Shown: positions 20,675-29,344 of the stretch, in pieces
Numbering within the stretch: the stretch's first letter is position 1
How the letters are laid out: every line of letters begins with the position of its first letter
DNA from: Symbiodinium natans
Lineage: Eukaryota > Sar > Dinophyceae > Suessiales > Symbiodiniaceae
Assembly (NCBI GenBank): GCA_905221605.1
Contig: CAJNDS010001702.1
Coordinates: forward strand, 565,434 to 617,933
Length of the DNA: 52,500 nucleotides
Reading direction: 5' to 3'
The notes under the pieces: generated by a model
Seen by the model: only the letters and a program-made list of their open reading frames with translations
Told to the model about the DNA's origin: nothing
Database searches by the model: none
Translations under genes and position numbers: made by a program

Positions 20675-20810
20675 AATGATGCGAGCGTTGTGTTTGCAAA
20701 TGGGGGGGGCTGCGCCCCCCCCCAACCCCCCCGCTGTTTTCTTAGTCCGGGCAAGCTTGCTTCAAAGCACATGAATCCTTCCAATCCCATGATGCGAGCA
20801 CTTTTTTGCA
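20675..20810 (+). repeat. Direct repeat copy 2 (matches 18545-18715)
   Basis: Same ordered blocks as copy 1, including GATGCGAGCGTTGTG, TTTGCAAATGGGGGG and CCGGGCAAGCTTGCTTCAAA. Confidence 0.85.
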
Positions 20811-20879
20811 AAAAAAGCATGAAGACACAATAAGATACAATGATATACAAGAACATATTACAAAAGACACAAAAACACA

Positions 20880-21090
20880 ACTCTGCAAACTCAGAAATGC
20901 TGCTATTTACAGTATTTCCAGCCTCTGAAATCGCAGAAATGCTGCTATTTTCAGCATTTGCAGCCTCTGGAAACTCAGAAATGCTGCAGTGTACAGTATT
21001 TCCATCCTCTGAAAGCGCAGAACTGCTGCTATATACAATATCTGCAGCCTCTCTGGAAACTCCGAAATGCTGCTATTTTCAGTAGTTCCC
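20880..21090 (+). repeat. 42-bp minisatellite with two alternating unit types
   Basis: Five units of 42-44 bp around GAAATGCTGCTATTT. Units 1, 3, 5 share an AACTC(A/C)G(A)AATG start; units 2 and 4 share CGCAGAA, giving an 84-bp higher-order repeat. One + frame (20840-21085) stays open through the array as a 14-residue repeat (SEMLLFTVFPASE). A sixth, decayed unit lies at about 21135-21170. Confidence 0.9.
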
Positions 21091-21205
21091 GCATAAATGC
21101 TTGGTTTTTTGGGTATTTAAAGCTTGCGAACGGCCAGAATTGCTGCATTTCTGAGCGTTTACAGCCTCCGCTCCGCTTGCAAGAAGCCTTCAAAGCCTTC
21201 AGTAA

Positions 21206-21291
21206 ATTGTTTTTTGATCCCAAATAAGTTTTTTTTTGATCCGCCTACAAATAAATTATTTTTTGATCCCAAATAAGTTTTTTTTTGATCC
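21206..21291 (-). repeat. Right inverted-end array of the island
   Basis: Four units of TTTTTTGATCC type separated by CCAAATAAG or AAATAAATT, the inverse of the left array. Confidence 0.85.
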
Positions 21292-21423
21292 CCTACCCCA
21301 TCAGAATCGGGATATTATGCAGATAGAAAAGGCAAAAATCACTGTGGTGCTCTCAAAGCCTTCTTAAGCCCCCCCCCCCCCCAAAACCCGAAACTTCCGA
21401 AACCGGCTTGGGGGGGAACCGAG

Positions 21424-23303
21424 GTGGACACCGGCGACGCGCGCGCCATCGCGGTGCTCATCGACATGCTTGGGGACAAGGTCAGGGTTTAGGGTTTAGG
21501 GTTTAGGGTTTAGGGCTTAGGGTTTAGGGTTTAGGGTTGGGTGGGGGGGGTGGGGGGGGGGGGACGGTGTTGAGGGTTTTGGAGTTTCGGCTGCCTTCTT
21601 TGAAGAATGTTTCTCAAGGGTTCAGGGTTTCAGGCTGAAACGCTTAACAGCCCTAAGATGCCTCCTAGGCTGCTTTTTGTACGTGCACAAACCTCGAACG
21701 CCCCATCCAAGGATCACCAGGTACGGACTGCAGCGGTGGAGTCTCTTTCCGAGGTGGGGTGAGGGTGGGTCTTCATGTAGGATTTTTGCAATGTTTCTGT
21801 GGGGTTTAGAGCTGAGCTAGGTTTACTTTGCAGTTGAAGTTTCAACCTGAGCCCATCGATACTTATGGCTCTCAGTTTTGCTACGACCGAGAATAGAGAC
21901 CCCCCTCCACAAGGGGCCCAGAATTTGTGGTTGAGGGTAGGTGAGGGATTGCCAATATTTGTGGATACCCCTCTTAGGGGGTTCACTGTCTTTCTGCTTG
22001 TTTTGAGACATGCTCGTTTTGGCTTTTGGGACCTTTCCTCCGGGGGCCCGAGACGCTTGAGCATGGAGCCTCAGGGCTTGGGGCTTGGGGCTTCAAGCAG
22101 GGTTTAGGGTTTAGGGTTTAGGGTTTAAGGGTTTAGGGTTTAGGGTTTAGGGTTTTTTGTGATGTGCACACCCTGACCGCCCCGACTCGCCCCAAAGAAA
22201 CAAGTTCACCAAAACCCTACACGTCCAACTCCCTCCTCCCCCCTGAGGTCGTCATGAAGTACGACCGGGCTGTGCACAAGACCCTTGGGTCCTGCCTTGA
22301 GGACGCATTGCAAGCCGATCTTTTTTCCACTTCTTTGGGTTCAGAGGTTTAGGGGTTGGCATGATGTATGGCACAGGGTGGGGCCGAAACCCACTGATTT
22401 AAGGGGAGGGACCCCTGGAAGGGACCCTTAATCTTCTTGCCTCATATAACCTCTATAGACCTCATACTCCCCATGTACCTAAGTAGCCCCTAAATAACGC
22501 CTAAGGTCCCTTATAAGGGTCCGTCCTTTCATCCCTTGACTGATGCCTGCTACCTTTCTGGACGCAGGACTCTATCAGAAGCCTAAAATGCTCAAAGCTT
22601 TTTAGGCCATTGACGCCCACCACTGTGTCCGAGTTGGAAGTTCGCTCCGAACAAAACAAGAAGAAGCCGCCGGCTGGGGGGGAGGGGGGGTAGGGTGGTG
22701 GGGTTGGGTTCCCTGCCTGAACGGCCTAAGAGGCCCTAACAGAAGGTCCTGAGCCTCAAGCCGCTCAAGCCATAAGCACACCAGCGCGATGGGAGGACGA
22801 GGACCCCATCCTCCGAAAGATGGCGCTGCTCTCAGCTAACCCTCAGCCCGGTTTTGTGTTTGTTATTGGGTTGGGGGTTTAGGGTTGGGATGCTCCCCCT
22901 TACACGAACAGTCCTTGATAGGGATTCTAGTACCCATCCCAAGCCCCCAAGCCCGAAAAGGGTCCACTGTGTCGTTTTTACCGAGGCCGCGGAGGCTCTG
23001 GCGGTTGTCGCGGAGACGGGCGACGAGCACCTGTCACAAGAACTAGCAGCCATGTCACTATGACTCTCGTGATTGCTATTGTTGTTGTTATTGCTACGGC
23101 TATCGTTATTCTTGTTCTTGTATTATTGTTATTGTTCTTGCATTTGTTGTCATCGCTAGTATCATGGACAGCAAGCCGCGAAGGGTTGAAGAGTTGAGGT
23201 TTTGGCTTTTGCCGGTGTCAGGTACGTCTGCCTGATGCTCGAAGCCCATCTGGACGATCCGGATAAAGCTGCCCAGCGCGCCGTGCGGGAGAGCTGCAGG
23301 GAA
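21424..23303 (+). CDS. HEAT-repeat protein gene, exons 21424-21480, 21712-21753, 22248-22313, 22986-23045, about 23222-23299
   Basis: Five islands encode consecutive HEAT-repeat pieces. 1: VDTGDARAIAVLIDMLGDK. 2: DHQVRTAAVESLSE. 3: VVMKYDRAVHKTLGSCLEDA.. 4: AAEALAVVAETGDEHLSQEL. 5: VCLMLEAHLDDPDKAAQRAV.. The first four are phase 0 at both ends and have AG acceptors with GT (1, 2) or GC (3, 4) donors. Joined, they give the expected pattern: a GD-A-A helix, a short D turn, V-R-x-A-A-x-E-x-L. The fifth has an unclear 5' end. Earlier and later exons (perhaps 23492 and 23981) are not settled. HEAT proteins are generally scaffolds; no specific function can be given. Introns carry G-type tracts after exon 1 and C-type sequence before exon 3. 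The family call rests on pattern reading only. Confidence 0.6.
21485..21539 (+). repeat. TTTAGGG tract starting 4 bases after a HEAT exon donor
   Basis: Eight copies; the intron begins GTCAGGGTTTAGGG. Confidence 0.97.
22099..22154 (+). repeat. TTTAGGG tract
   Basis: Eight copies with one TTTAAGGG insertion variant. Confidence 0.97.
22395..22540. repeat. Inverted-repeat element, family B copy 1
   Basis: Begins AAGGGGAGGGACCC and ends AAGGGTCCGTCCTTTC; it contains CTAAGGTCCCTTATAAGGG. A second copy with the same layout lies at 50564-50727. Confidence 0.75.
22885..22942. repeat. Inverted-repeat element, family A copy 1
   Basis: Starts TTGGGATGCTCCCCCTTACA, includes AACAGTCCTT, ends CCATCCCAA. 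See the 42415 and 50433 copies for both arms. Confidence 0.75.
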
Positions 23304-23356
23304 ACAAGGGGTGCTTGGCTCTTGCCACCTTAAGACCGAAGCGACCCTCAAGATTT

Positions 23357-23448
23357 CGGATGTTCCCCCTTACACTCTCATAGGGATTGCAGGTTCCCCT
23401 AAGTAGAAGCCCTCTTAAGGACTGTTAGTATAGGGGGGAACATCCCAA
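23357..23448. repeat. Inverted-repeat element, family A copy 2
   Basis: Left arm GGATGTTCCCCCTTACACT; right arm AGGACTGTTAGTATAGGGGG then GAACATCCCAA. Confidence 0.8.
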
Positions 23449-23491
23449 CTGCCTCCTAAACCCGACTGAAACCCTCCCAGCGCGGCTGCAG

Positions 23492-23566
23492 GAGAGTCTT
23501 ACACGACTGGGCCGAGAAGGAGTCAACCGACTGTATCTCGCCATGGTCCAGTCAAGGGCTTGGGTT
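23492..23566 (+). CDS. Candidate exon, possibly of the HEAT gene
   Basis: CTGCAG acceptor; ESLTRLGREGVNRLYLAMVQ. C-type sequence upstream, strong G-type tract from 23572. Confidence 0.4.
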
Positions 23567-23571
23567 GTGGG

Positions 23572-23616
23572 GTTTGGGGTTTGGGGTTTGGGGTTTAGGG
23601 TTTAGGGTTTAGGGCT
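23572..23616 (+). repeat. TTTGGGG to TTTAGGG tract
   Basis: Six units shifting from TTTGGGG to TTTAGGG. Confidence 0.9.
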
Positions 23617-23980
23617 TTAGGGTTTTTTAGGTTCAGGTCTTCAGGGTTTAGAGGCTTTTGCCGCTCGATGTGATCCCAGATGAGCAGAAGCTGGAGCCCA
23701 GGCTCTAAGCCCGGGGGCATATTGAGTGCTTGCTTCGTGTCTCGTTTTTCTCTGCGGAATAAAGTCTGTATCTTGTTTGGGGTCGAGTCGAACTCTCAAG
23801 GTAGGTAAATAGAATGGAACAGAAAGACCAGATTGAAGGCCCGCCCGCTCCCCCACCCTAAATCCCTCCGGGTCTCAGATTCATGCAACACGAAAAGCAG
23901 AGAACAATCGAAGACAACCCAGAAATACAAAGCTCCAGGCGATGGAAAGAATCCCACACCTCCTCATTTCCGAGATTAAG

Positions 23981-24143
23981 CTCCCTGCGTGGCGGGATCT
24001 TTGCAAGACAAGGATTTACCAAATTCTGAATTACGGGACGTCTTTGTAGCGTCAAGAAAGTTGAAACGATTTATGCGCAAAAACATGTGCATGATTTGGC
24101 ACCGAATGCAGAATCTATCTGGATGGATCCTTATTGAATGCAG
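23981..24143 (+). CDS. Candidate exon (about 54 codons), unknown protein
   Basis: TTAAG acceptor; frame with LQDKDLPNSELRDVFVASRK then LKRFMRKNMCMIWHRMQNLS. Basic and helical. Donor not defined. Confidence 0.4.
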
Positions 24144-24485
24144 AGCCAAGCTCCGACCCCAACTCCGACCGGGAACCCTAAACCCCAAAACGCAAATTCC
24201 AACCTAACCCTAAGGTTGAGGCTCCAGGATTCCGTTTATTCTAGAGTCTCCCTTGAAGTACCATTGGGATCCTAAAACGGGTCCGAAGCGATTGATTTTA
24301 AGGTTTTAGTTGGGGGTGTGTTTAGAGATTTTGCTGGAGGGCGATTGCACAGGTCGTCAATCGGGGGGGTGGGGGGAACCTCGATCCGAAATATTTCGGG
24401 AATCTGCCTTCAGTTCAATCATCAGAACTCTCCTATGGGTAGTTTCCTGTCTCGGCGCCCCGTTACCAGGCAGCACCCTTTTGGA

Positions 24486-24604
24486 CCCTAAACCCTAAAC
24501 CCTAAACCCTAAACCCTAAACCCTAAACCCTAAACCCTAAACCCTAAACCATAACCCTAAACCCTAAACCCTAAACCCTAAACCCTAAGCCCTAAACCCT
24601 AAAC
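24486..24604 (-). repeat. CCCTAAA tract
   Basis: About 17 copies, nearly perfect. A coding-like segment (ALGRQSFAEAACM) follows a CCAG acceptor at about 24668. Confidence 0.97.
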
Positions 24605-24955
24605 TTACTTGCGAGCTTGGAGACTCGCCCCGAAGCCCTGAGCCCCATAGCGTCTTGTCTCATCCAGGCGCTCGGCCGCCAAAGTTTCGCGGAAGCCGCA
24701 TGCATGAGCCCAGTACCTTCGTTATGGCAACCACGAGAGGACTCCATACATATGTGGGGCCCCATTTGCAAGGAGTTCAGGCTCCATAAGGCTTCCGAAT
24801 TTCGGGAGTCCTCTTACAATCATGGAGTCCTCTTGGGGCATGTTTCACCTACACGACGTGCACACGACGTGTACACAGGCGGCAGGCCACCCACCTTAGC
24901 TACCAAGGTCGCATAAGTCGGACGTGTTACGGACGCAGTCTGGAAGAGGCATATC

Positions 24956-24997
24956 TTGGGATGTTCCCCCTTATGCTAACAGTCCTGAACATCCCAA
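24956..24997. repeat. Inverted-repeat element, family A copy 3 (short)
   Basis: TTGGGATGTTCCCCCTTATG, CTAACAGTCCT, then directly GAACATCCCAA: both ends with almost no interior. Confidence 0.8.
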
Positions 24998-25134
24998 GGC
25001 ATATTGTAGGTGAGTGGACTTGTTTCTGTGATGTACAAATCTCGAGGTAGCAGCCCATGTGCCCTCGTGAAGCTGTTGTAGCTTAGGATACGAAGGACAA
25101 ATTTGCGGGCACCGTGGGTTAGGCTCACCTGTAG

Positions 25135-25258
25135 CCCTTTGCTTATGTATCACGTCGGTTTAGCCATGTATGACTCCCATGCTGCAGACGCAGAATCCAG
25201 AAAGACCGTGTCTGCGGCGTGCACGTTCATGGCAAGGGCCTTCTCGTCACGGAATTTT
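25135..25258 (+). CDS. Candidate exon (about 41 codons), unknown protein
   Basis: CTGTAG acceptor; PLLMYHVGLAMYDSHAADAE then SRKTVSAACTFMARAFSSRN; GT donor at 25259. The - strand is also open here with good composition; + was chosen because it has splice sites at both ends. Confidence 0.4.
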
Positions 25259-25838
25259 GTGTAGCCAGTGGAGCCTAGAAACCCCCGAGCCCCAAAACTC
25301 CACGAACCCAAAAAATCAGGACCCTGCGTAAGCCCCGAGAGACCACTGCAAACTTCATCCACACCAGCTCCCGCATAGAGAAGACGTCCCGATGGTGACT
25401 GCTTGGAGGATGCTTCAAACTTGTGCTTGTGGCGGAGTGCATAGTGGAGGCTGGAAGGGGAGGGGGCGTTGAGAGTTCAGGGGATGGAGGGTCCGCGCCC
25501 TACGTAGCTAAACCTCCAAACCCCAAATGGCTTCACACCCCCAGCCAGCCCTAAGATTCAGAGTTTAGTGTTTAGGATTCTTGGGTTATCAAAAGGACCC
25601 ATTGTTACCATAGTTCATTGAGACCAACCTTGCATGTCGTCCAGGGCCTGCCTGCGCATGCCCGAGTACGGCCCGGAAGCCAAGGAAAGGTCGTGCTCGT
25701 GGCAAAGAACCCCCCTCATCAGTTTTGGGCCTTTTTTTGGCTTCTTTCACTGAACCCTAAACCCCAAATCCCCAAAATACGCAAATCCAAACCCCCCATA
25801 TTCCCCCACCCCCCCCCCCCCCCCCCAAAAAAAAACAA

Positions 25839-26024
25839 CAACCCTAAACCCTAAACCCTAATCCCCCTAAACCCTAAACCCTAAACCCTAAACCCTAACC
25901 CTACCCTAAACCCTAAACCCTAAACCCTAAACCCTAAACCCTAAACCCTAAACCCTAAACCCTAAACCCTAAACCCTAAACCCTAAACCCTAAACCCTAA
26001 ACCCTAAACCCTAAACCCTAAAAA
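25839..26024 (-). repeat. Long CCCTAAA tract
   Basis: About 26 copies, mostly perfect, with one CCCTACC break near 25905. A 20-bp poly-C and A-rich stretch precedes it. Confidence 0.97.
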
Positions 26025-26041
26025 AACAGAAAATCCTTAAG

Positions 26042-26107
26042 GTCGGCGCCTCCTCCGCGCTGAGCTCTCCGGCCTCGGGTCCGGCGAGGGCCTTGGCCAC
26101 GCCATGG
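26042..26107 (+). CDS. Candidate exon between two long telomere-type tracts
   Basis: TTAAG acceptor; RRLLRAELSGLGSGEGLGHA MG; GT donor at 26108. It is a 66-bp island of GC-rich unique sequence between 186 bp and 311 bp of repeat. Confidence 0.45.
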
Positions 26108-26134
26108 GTTGAGCTCAGGGTTTGTGGGGTTTCC

Positions 26135-26445
26135 TAAACCCTAAACCCTAAACCCTAAACCCTAAACCCTAAACCCTAAACCCTAAACCCTAAACCCTAA
26201 ACCCTAAACCCTAAACCCTAAACCCTAAACCCTAAACCCTAAACCCTAAACCCTAAACCCTAAACCCGAAACCCTAAACCCAAGACCCTAAACCCTAAAC
26301 CCTAAACCCTAAACCCTAAACCCTAAACCCTAAACCCTAAACCCTAAACCCTAAACCCTAAAACCCTAAACCCTAAACCCTAACCTTAAACCCTAAACCC
26401 CAAACCTTAAACCCTAAACCCCAAACCCTAAACCCCAAACCCTAA
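26135..26445 (-). repeat. Longest CCCTAAA tract of the window
   Basis: About 44 units; the first 20 are perfect, the last ten carry CCCCAAA or CCTTAAA changes, so decay increases towards the right. Confidence 0.97.
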
Positions 26446-26579
26446 GAGCACGAAGCATTACCGCACCGAACCCGAATGCAGTTTGTGGAAGGAGGTCGGT
26501 TCTGCCCGGCCTTTTTTCGGGGGGGGGGCCTGGGTTCGCGAGCTTGGGCTGCCATTCGCCCAAAAATCTCTCAAGACAT

Positions 26580-26705
26580 CTCGGTTGAGGGTTGAGGGTT
26601 TAGGGGTTTGGGGGTTTAAGGGTTTCAGGGAGTTTAGGGTTAGGGGTTCAGGGGTTTAGGGGTTTAGGGGTTTAGGGGTTCAGAGGTTTAGGGGTATAGG
26701 GTTAA
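26580..26705 (+). repeat. Octamer variant array, TTTAGGGG
   Basis: About 14 units mainly of 8 bp (GGGGTTTA), with GGGGTTCA and GGGGTATA changes. Confidence 0.85.
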
Positions 26706-26727
26706 GTTCAGGGGTTTGGGGTTTTAG

Positions 26728-26785
26728 TCTCGATCCGCTGGCTCCGGTTGAACGATTTCTGCGTTGTTTGCCCATGATGTGGAAA
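26728..26785 (+). CDS. Candidate exon, unknown protein
   Basis: TTTTAG acceptor (the TAG of a telomere-like unit); LDPLAPVERFLRCLPMMWK; GC donor, phase 0. The frame stays open for another 300 bases. Confidence 0.4.
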
Positions 26786-27333
26786 GCCCCAAGACTGAGA
26801 ACAAGGATCTCACTTGATGAGGGGACCCTTGTTGCGATATTCATCAGGAGGCCAGAAGCCATCCTAGGGCTTAGGGCCTGGAGCTCAGGGCATGGGTTGA
26901 CCGGTCTTAGGCTTAGCCAGGTGCCGAGAGGTTCGGCAGCTTGTTTTTGCCTGTGTAGATGTCGGGAGGTGGCCTTCTTGAGCGCACTAAGCCCTGAACC
27001 GTACATGAAAATCTGCATCCAAGAGCCCGATTCCTTGAATCCTAAGCCGGAAGCCCGAAACCCCAAGCCCTCGATCCTGGACCCCAAGCCCTAAGCCCTA
27101 AATCCTGAACCCCCAAAACCCTACACTAAACCCTAAGCACCCAGAACCCTAAACCCCAAACCACCCAAACTCAAGACCGTAAACCCCAAAGCCCCAAACC
27201 CTAAGCCCTAAACCCCCAAATTGAAATCCCAAAACCGTAAACCCCAAACCCTCAGCCCAAAACCCCAAGGCCTTAAACCAACACCCGAATAAACCCTAAA
27301 CCCTAAACTCTCTCTATCATATAATAATTTAAG

Positions 27334-27519
27334 CCTTAATGGGGAACGTGGCCATTGGCAAAAAAACCGTGGCCATTGGCAAAAAAACCGTGGCCATTGG
27401 CAAAAAAGCCGTGGCCATTGGCAAAAAAGCCGTGGCCATTGGCAAATTCGCCAATGGCCACGGGAAAGTTGCCAATGGCCACGGCTTTTTTGCCAATGGC
27501 CACCAATGTCATTAAGGTT
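27334..27519. repeat. Fold-back array 1 of the GTGGCCATTGGC unit
   Basis: Five forward units (GTGGCCATTGGC + A6-7 + (A/G)CC, about 21 bp) are followed by three reverse-complement units, bounded by CCTTAATGGGG and CATTAAGG ends. Would form a long hairpin. Confidence 0.95.
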
Positions 27520-27564
27520 GGTCGCCAAAATGGGTTTTTCAAACCCAATTCGCACAAAATGCCC

Positions 27565-27685
27565 CCCAACCTTAATGGGGAACGTGGCCATTGGCAAAAA
27601 AGCCGTGGCCATTGGCAACTTTTCGGGCTTTTTGCCAATGGCCACGGCTTTTTTGCCAATGGCCACGTTCCCCATTAAGGTTGGG
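27565..27685. repeat. Fold-back array 2, near-perfect 121-bp palindrome
   Basis: Ends CCCAACCTTAATGGGG / CCCCATTAAGGTTGGG; two forward and two reverse 21-bp units; a loop of about 16 bases in the middle. Confidence 0.97.
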
Positions 27686-27857
27686 CCCCAACCTTAATGG
27701 GGGCCGTGGCCATTGGCAAAAAAGCCGTGGCCATTGGCAAGTGGGATTTGCCAATGGCCACGGGAAAGTTGCCAATGGCCACGGCTTTTTTGCCAATGGC
27801 CACGGCTTTTTTGCCAATGGCCACGGCGTTTTTTGGCCACGGCTTTTTGATTTTGCC
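27686..27857. repeat. Fold-back array 3, right end lost
   Basis: Starts CCCCAACCTTAATGGGG, two forward units, then four full and one partial reverse units. No right terminal repeat; it passes into poly-C. Confidence 0.95.
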
Positions 27858-28222
27858 TCCCCCCCACCCCCCCCTTACCCCCCCCCCCCTTTCCCCCCCC
27901 CCCCTTCCCCCCCCCCCCACCCCCCCCCCCCCCCCCCCCCCCCCTCCCCCCCCCCCCCCTCCCCCCTCTGCCCCCCCCCCCCCCCCCCCCCCCACCCCCC
28001 CCACCCCCCCACCCCACCCCCCCCACCCCCCCCACCCCCCCCACCCCCCCCACCCCCCCCCACCCCCCCCACCCCCCTCCTATAGGCCTCGCCCCTACCC
28101 CCTATCTCTCGTGTGTGGAGGATTGCAGTCCATGCCCGCCCTGACCACCCCCCTCCCCCTCCCCCCCCCCTCACCCCCCCCCTCCCCCCTCCCCCCCCTG
28201 CCCACCCCCCCCCCTCCCTCTT
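27858..28222. repeat. Poly-C tract of about 360 bp with A/T interruptions
   Basis: Nearly all C, including a CCCCCCCA-type tandem near 27990-28075. A short unique segment with one stop-free frame breaks it at 28078-28140. Confidence 0.97.
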
Positions 28223-28319
28223 CCCTCTTCAGACCCTCATTCTGGGCTTGAAAACCTGGGTCTGGGCCAGATCAAGATGGGCCAGGCAATGCGGTGGCCG
28301 CTTCTCAGTCTTTCTCATC

Positions 28320-28525
28320 TTGAGTGGTTCGAGGGTGGGGTGGGGAAACTTCCGGACCCCCATTCTGGGGTTGGAAACCTGCCCCACCCCGAGAACGAAC
28401 GCAAGCAGAACGAAGACGAGCAGAGAAATACGAGCAGAGAGAGAACGAATACGGGTAGTTGGTTCTAGGGTGGGTTGGGGATTGGCTCGAACTGGAATGG
28501 TTCGAGGGTGGGGTGGGGGAAAACA
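28320..28525 (+). repeat. Three copies of GGTTCGAGGGTGGGGTGGGG-type unit
   Basis: Copies near 28325, 28460 (decayed) and 28498. Between them, 28391-28455 holds a stray block of the GAACGAATACGAGCAG repeat. Confidence 0.85.
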
Positions 28526-28614
28526 AAACATGAGGTTAACAAATTAGTTTTTTTGTCAATCCGGACCAACACTTTTGGTTCTACCTTCGGTCTGGGGAGA
28601 GCAATTTCGAAGAC

Positions 28615-29252
28615 AAGGGACATGCGACAAAGCCGACGAGCACGAAGGGAGGGGACATACGACAAACCCTATAAGAGCGCGAAGGGAAGGGACATGCGAC
28701 GAATCTGTAGACCTTTCATCAAACCATACGAGCACGAAGGGAGGGGACATACGACAAACCCTACGAGCACGAAGGGAGGCATACGACAAACCCTAAGAGC
28801 ACGAAGGAAGAGGGCGTACGACAAACCTGTAGACCTCTCGTCAAACCCTACGAGCACGAAGGGAGGGGACATACGACAAACCTCTAAAATAAACCCGTAC
28901 ATTTCTCAATGTTTTGGGATTCTCTGCAAGCAGAAGAAAAGGGACATACGACAAAGCCGACGAGCACGAAGGGAGGGGACATACGACAAACCTCTGAAAA
29001 TAAAACCTCAGTTTCTTAATTCTTGGGATTCTCTGCAAGCAGACAAAGAGGGACATACGACAAAGCCGACGAGCACGAAGGGAGGCGACATACGACAAAA
29101 TCTAAGAGCACGAAGGGAGGGGACGTACGACAAACCTGTAGACCTCTCATCAAACCCTACGAGCATGAAGGGAGGGACATACGACAAACCCTACGAGCAC
29201 GAAGAGAGGGGACATACGACAAACCTCTAGGCCTCTCATCAAACCCTACGAG
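28615..29252 (+). repeat. 36-bp minisatellite (GGGACATACGACAAA..GAGCACGAAGGGAGG)
   Basis: About 14 units, some truncated or carrying an insert with GTAGACCTCTCATCAAACC, and two longer spacers that share GGGATTCTCTGCAAGCAGA. The unit length is 12 codons, so all frames on both strands stay largely open; the 251-codon + frame is probably a by-product. Confidence 0.95.
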
Positions 29253-29344
29253 CAGGAGCCAACATGAGGCGAGGTCACCGGGGCACTAATTGGAAAGCAA
29301 CCGTGTGCCAAACACAACCAACAAGACGGCCAAAAATAGGCAGG

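Larger units (their letters stand above)
18007..21313. mobile_element. Candidate 3.3-kb mobile element with inverted AT-rich ends and flanking direct repeat
   Basis: CATCAGAATGGGAT (18007-18020) and CATCAGAATCGGGAT (21299-21313) flank the block as a direct repeat with one inserted base. Inside them, the left end (about 18021-18107) has four tandem GGATCAAAAAA..TTTATTT units and the right end (about 21206-21291) has the inverse-oriented units. The block has no TTTAGGG tract, unlike its surroundings. It contains direct repeats, a tandem duplication, a 42-bp minisatellite and one 323-codon frame, but no transposase, integrase or reverse transcriptase motif that I can see. It could be a non-autonomous DNA element or a composite insertion. 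Confidence 0.5.

Noticed and set aside
25150-25362. - strand coding exon (KFRDEKALAMNVHAADTVFL)
   Set aside because: Good composition, but the + frame over the same bases has matching acceptor and donor and agrees with the strand of all other coding signals. Not fully excluded.
27591-28251. Long proline-rich or glycine-rich open frames through the fold-back and poly-C region
   Set aside because: They are by-products of 21-bp and homopolymer repeats that lack stops in all frames. No splice or start context.
28615-29252. 36-bp repeats resembling a CRISPR array
   Set aside because: Units are contiguous, without regular unique spacers, the context is eukaryotic, and no cas-like gene is present.
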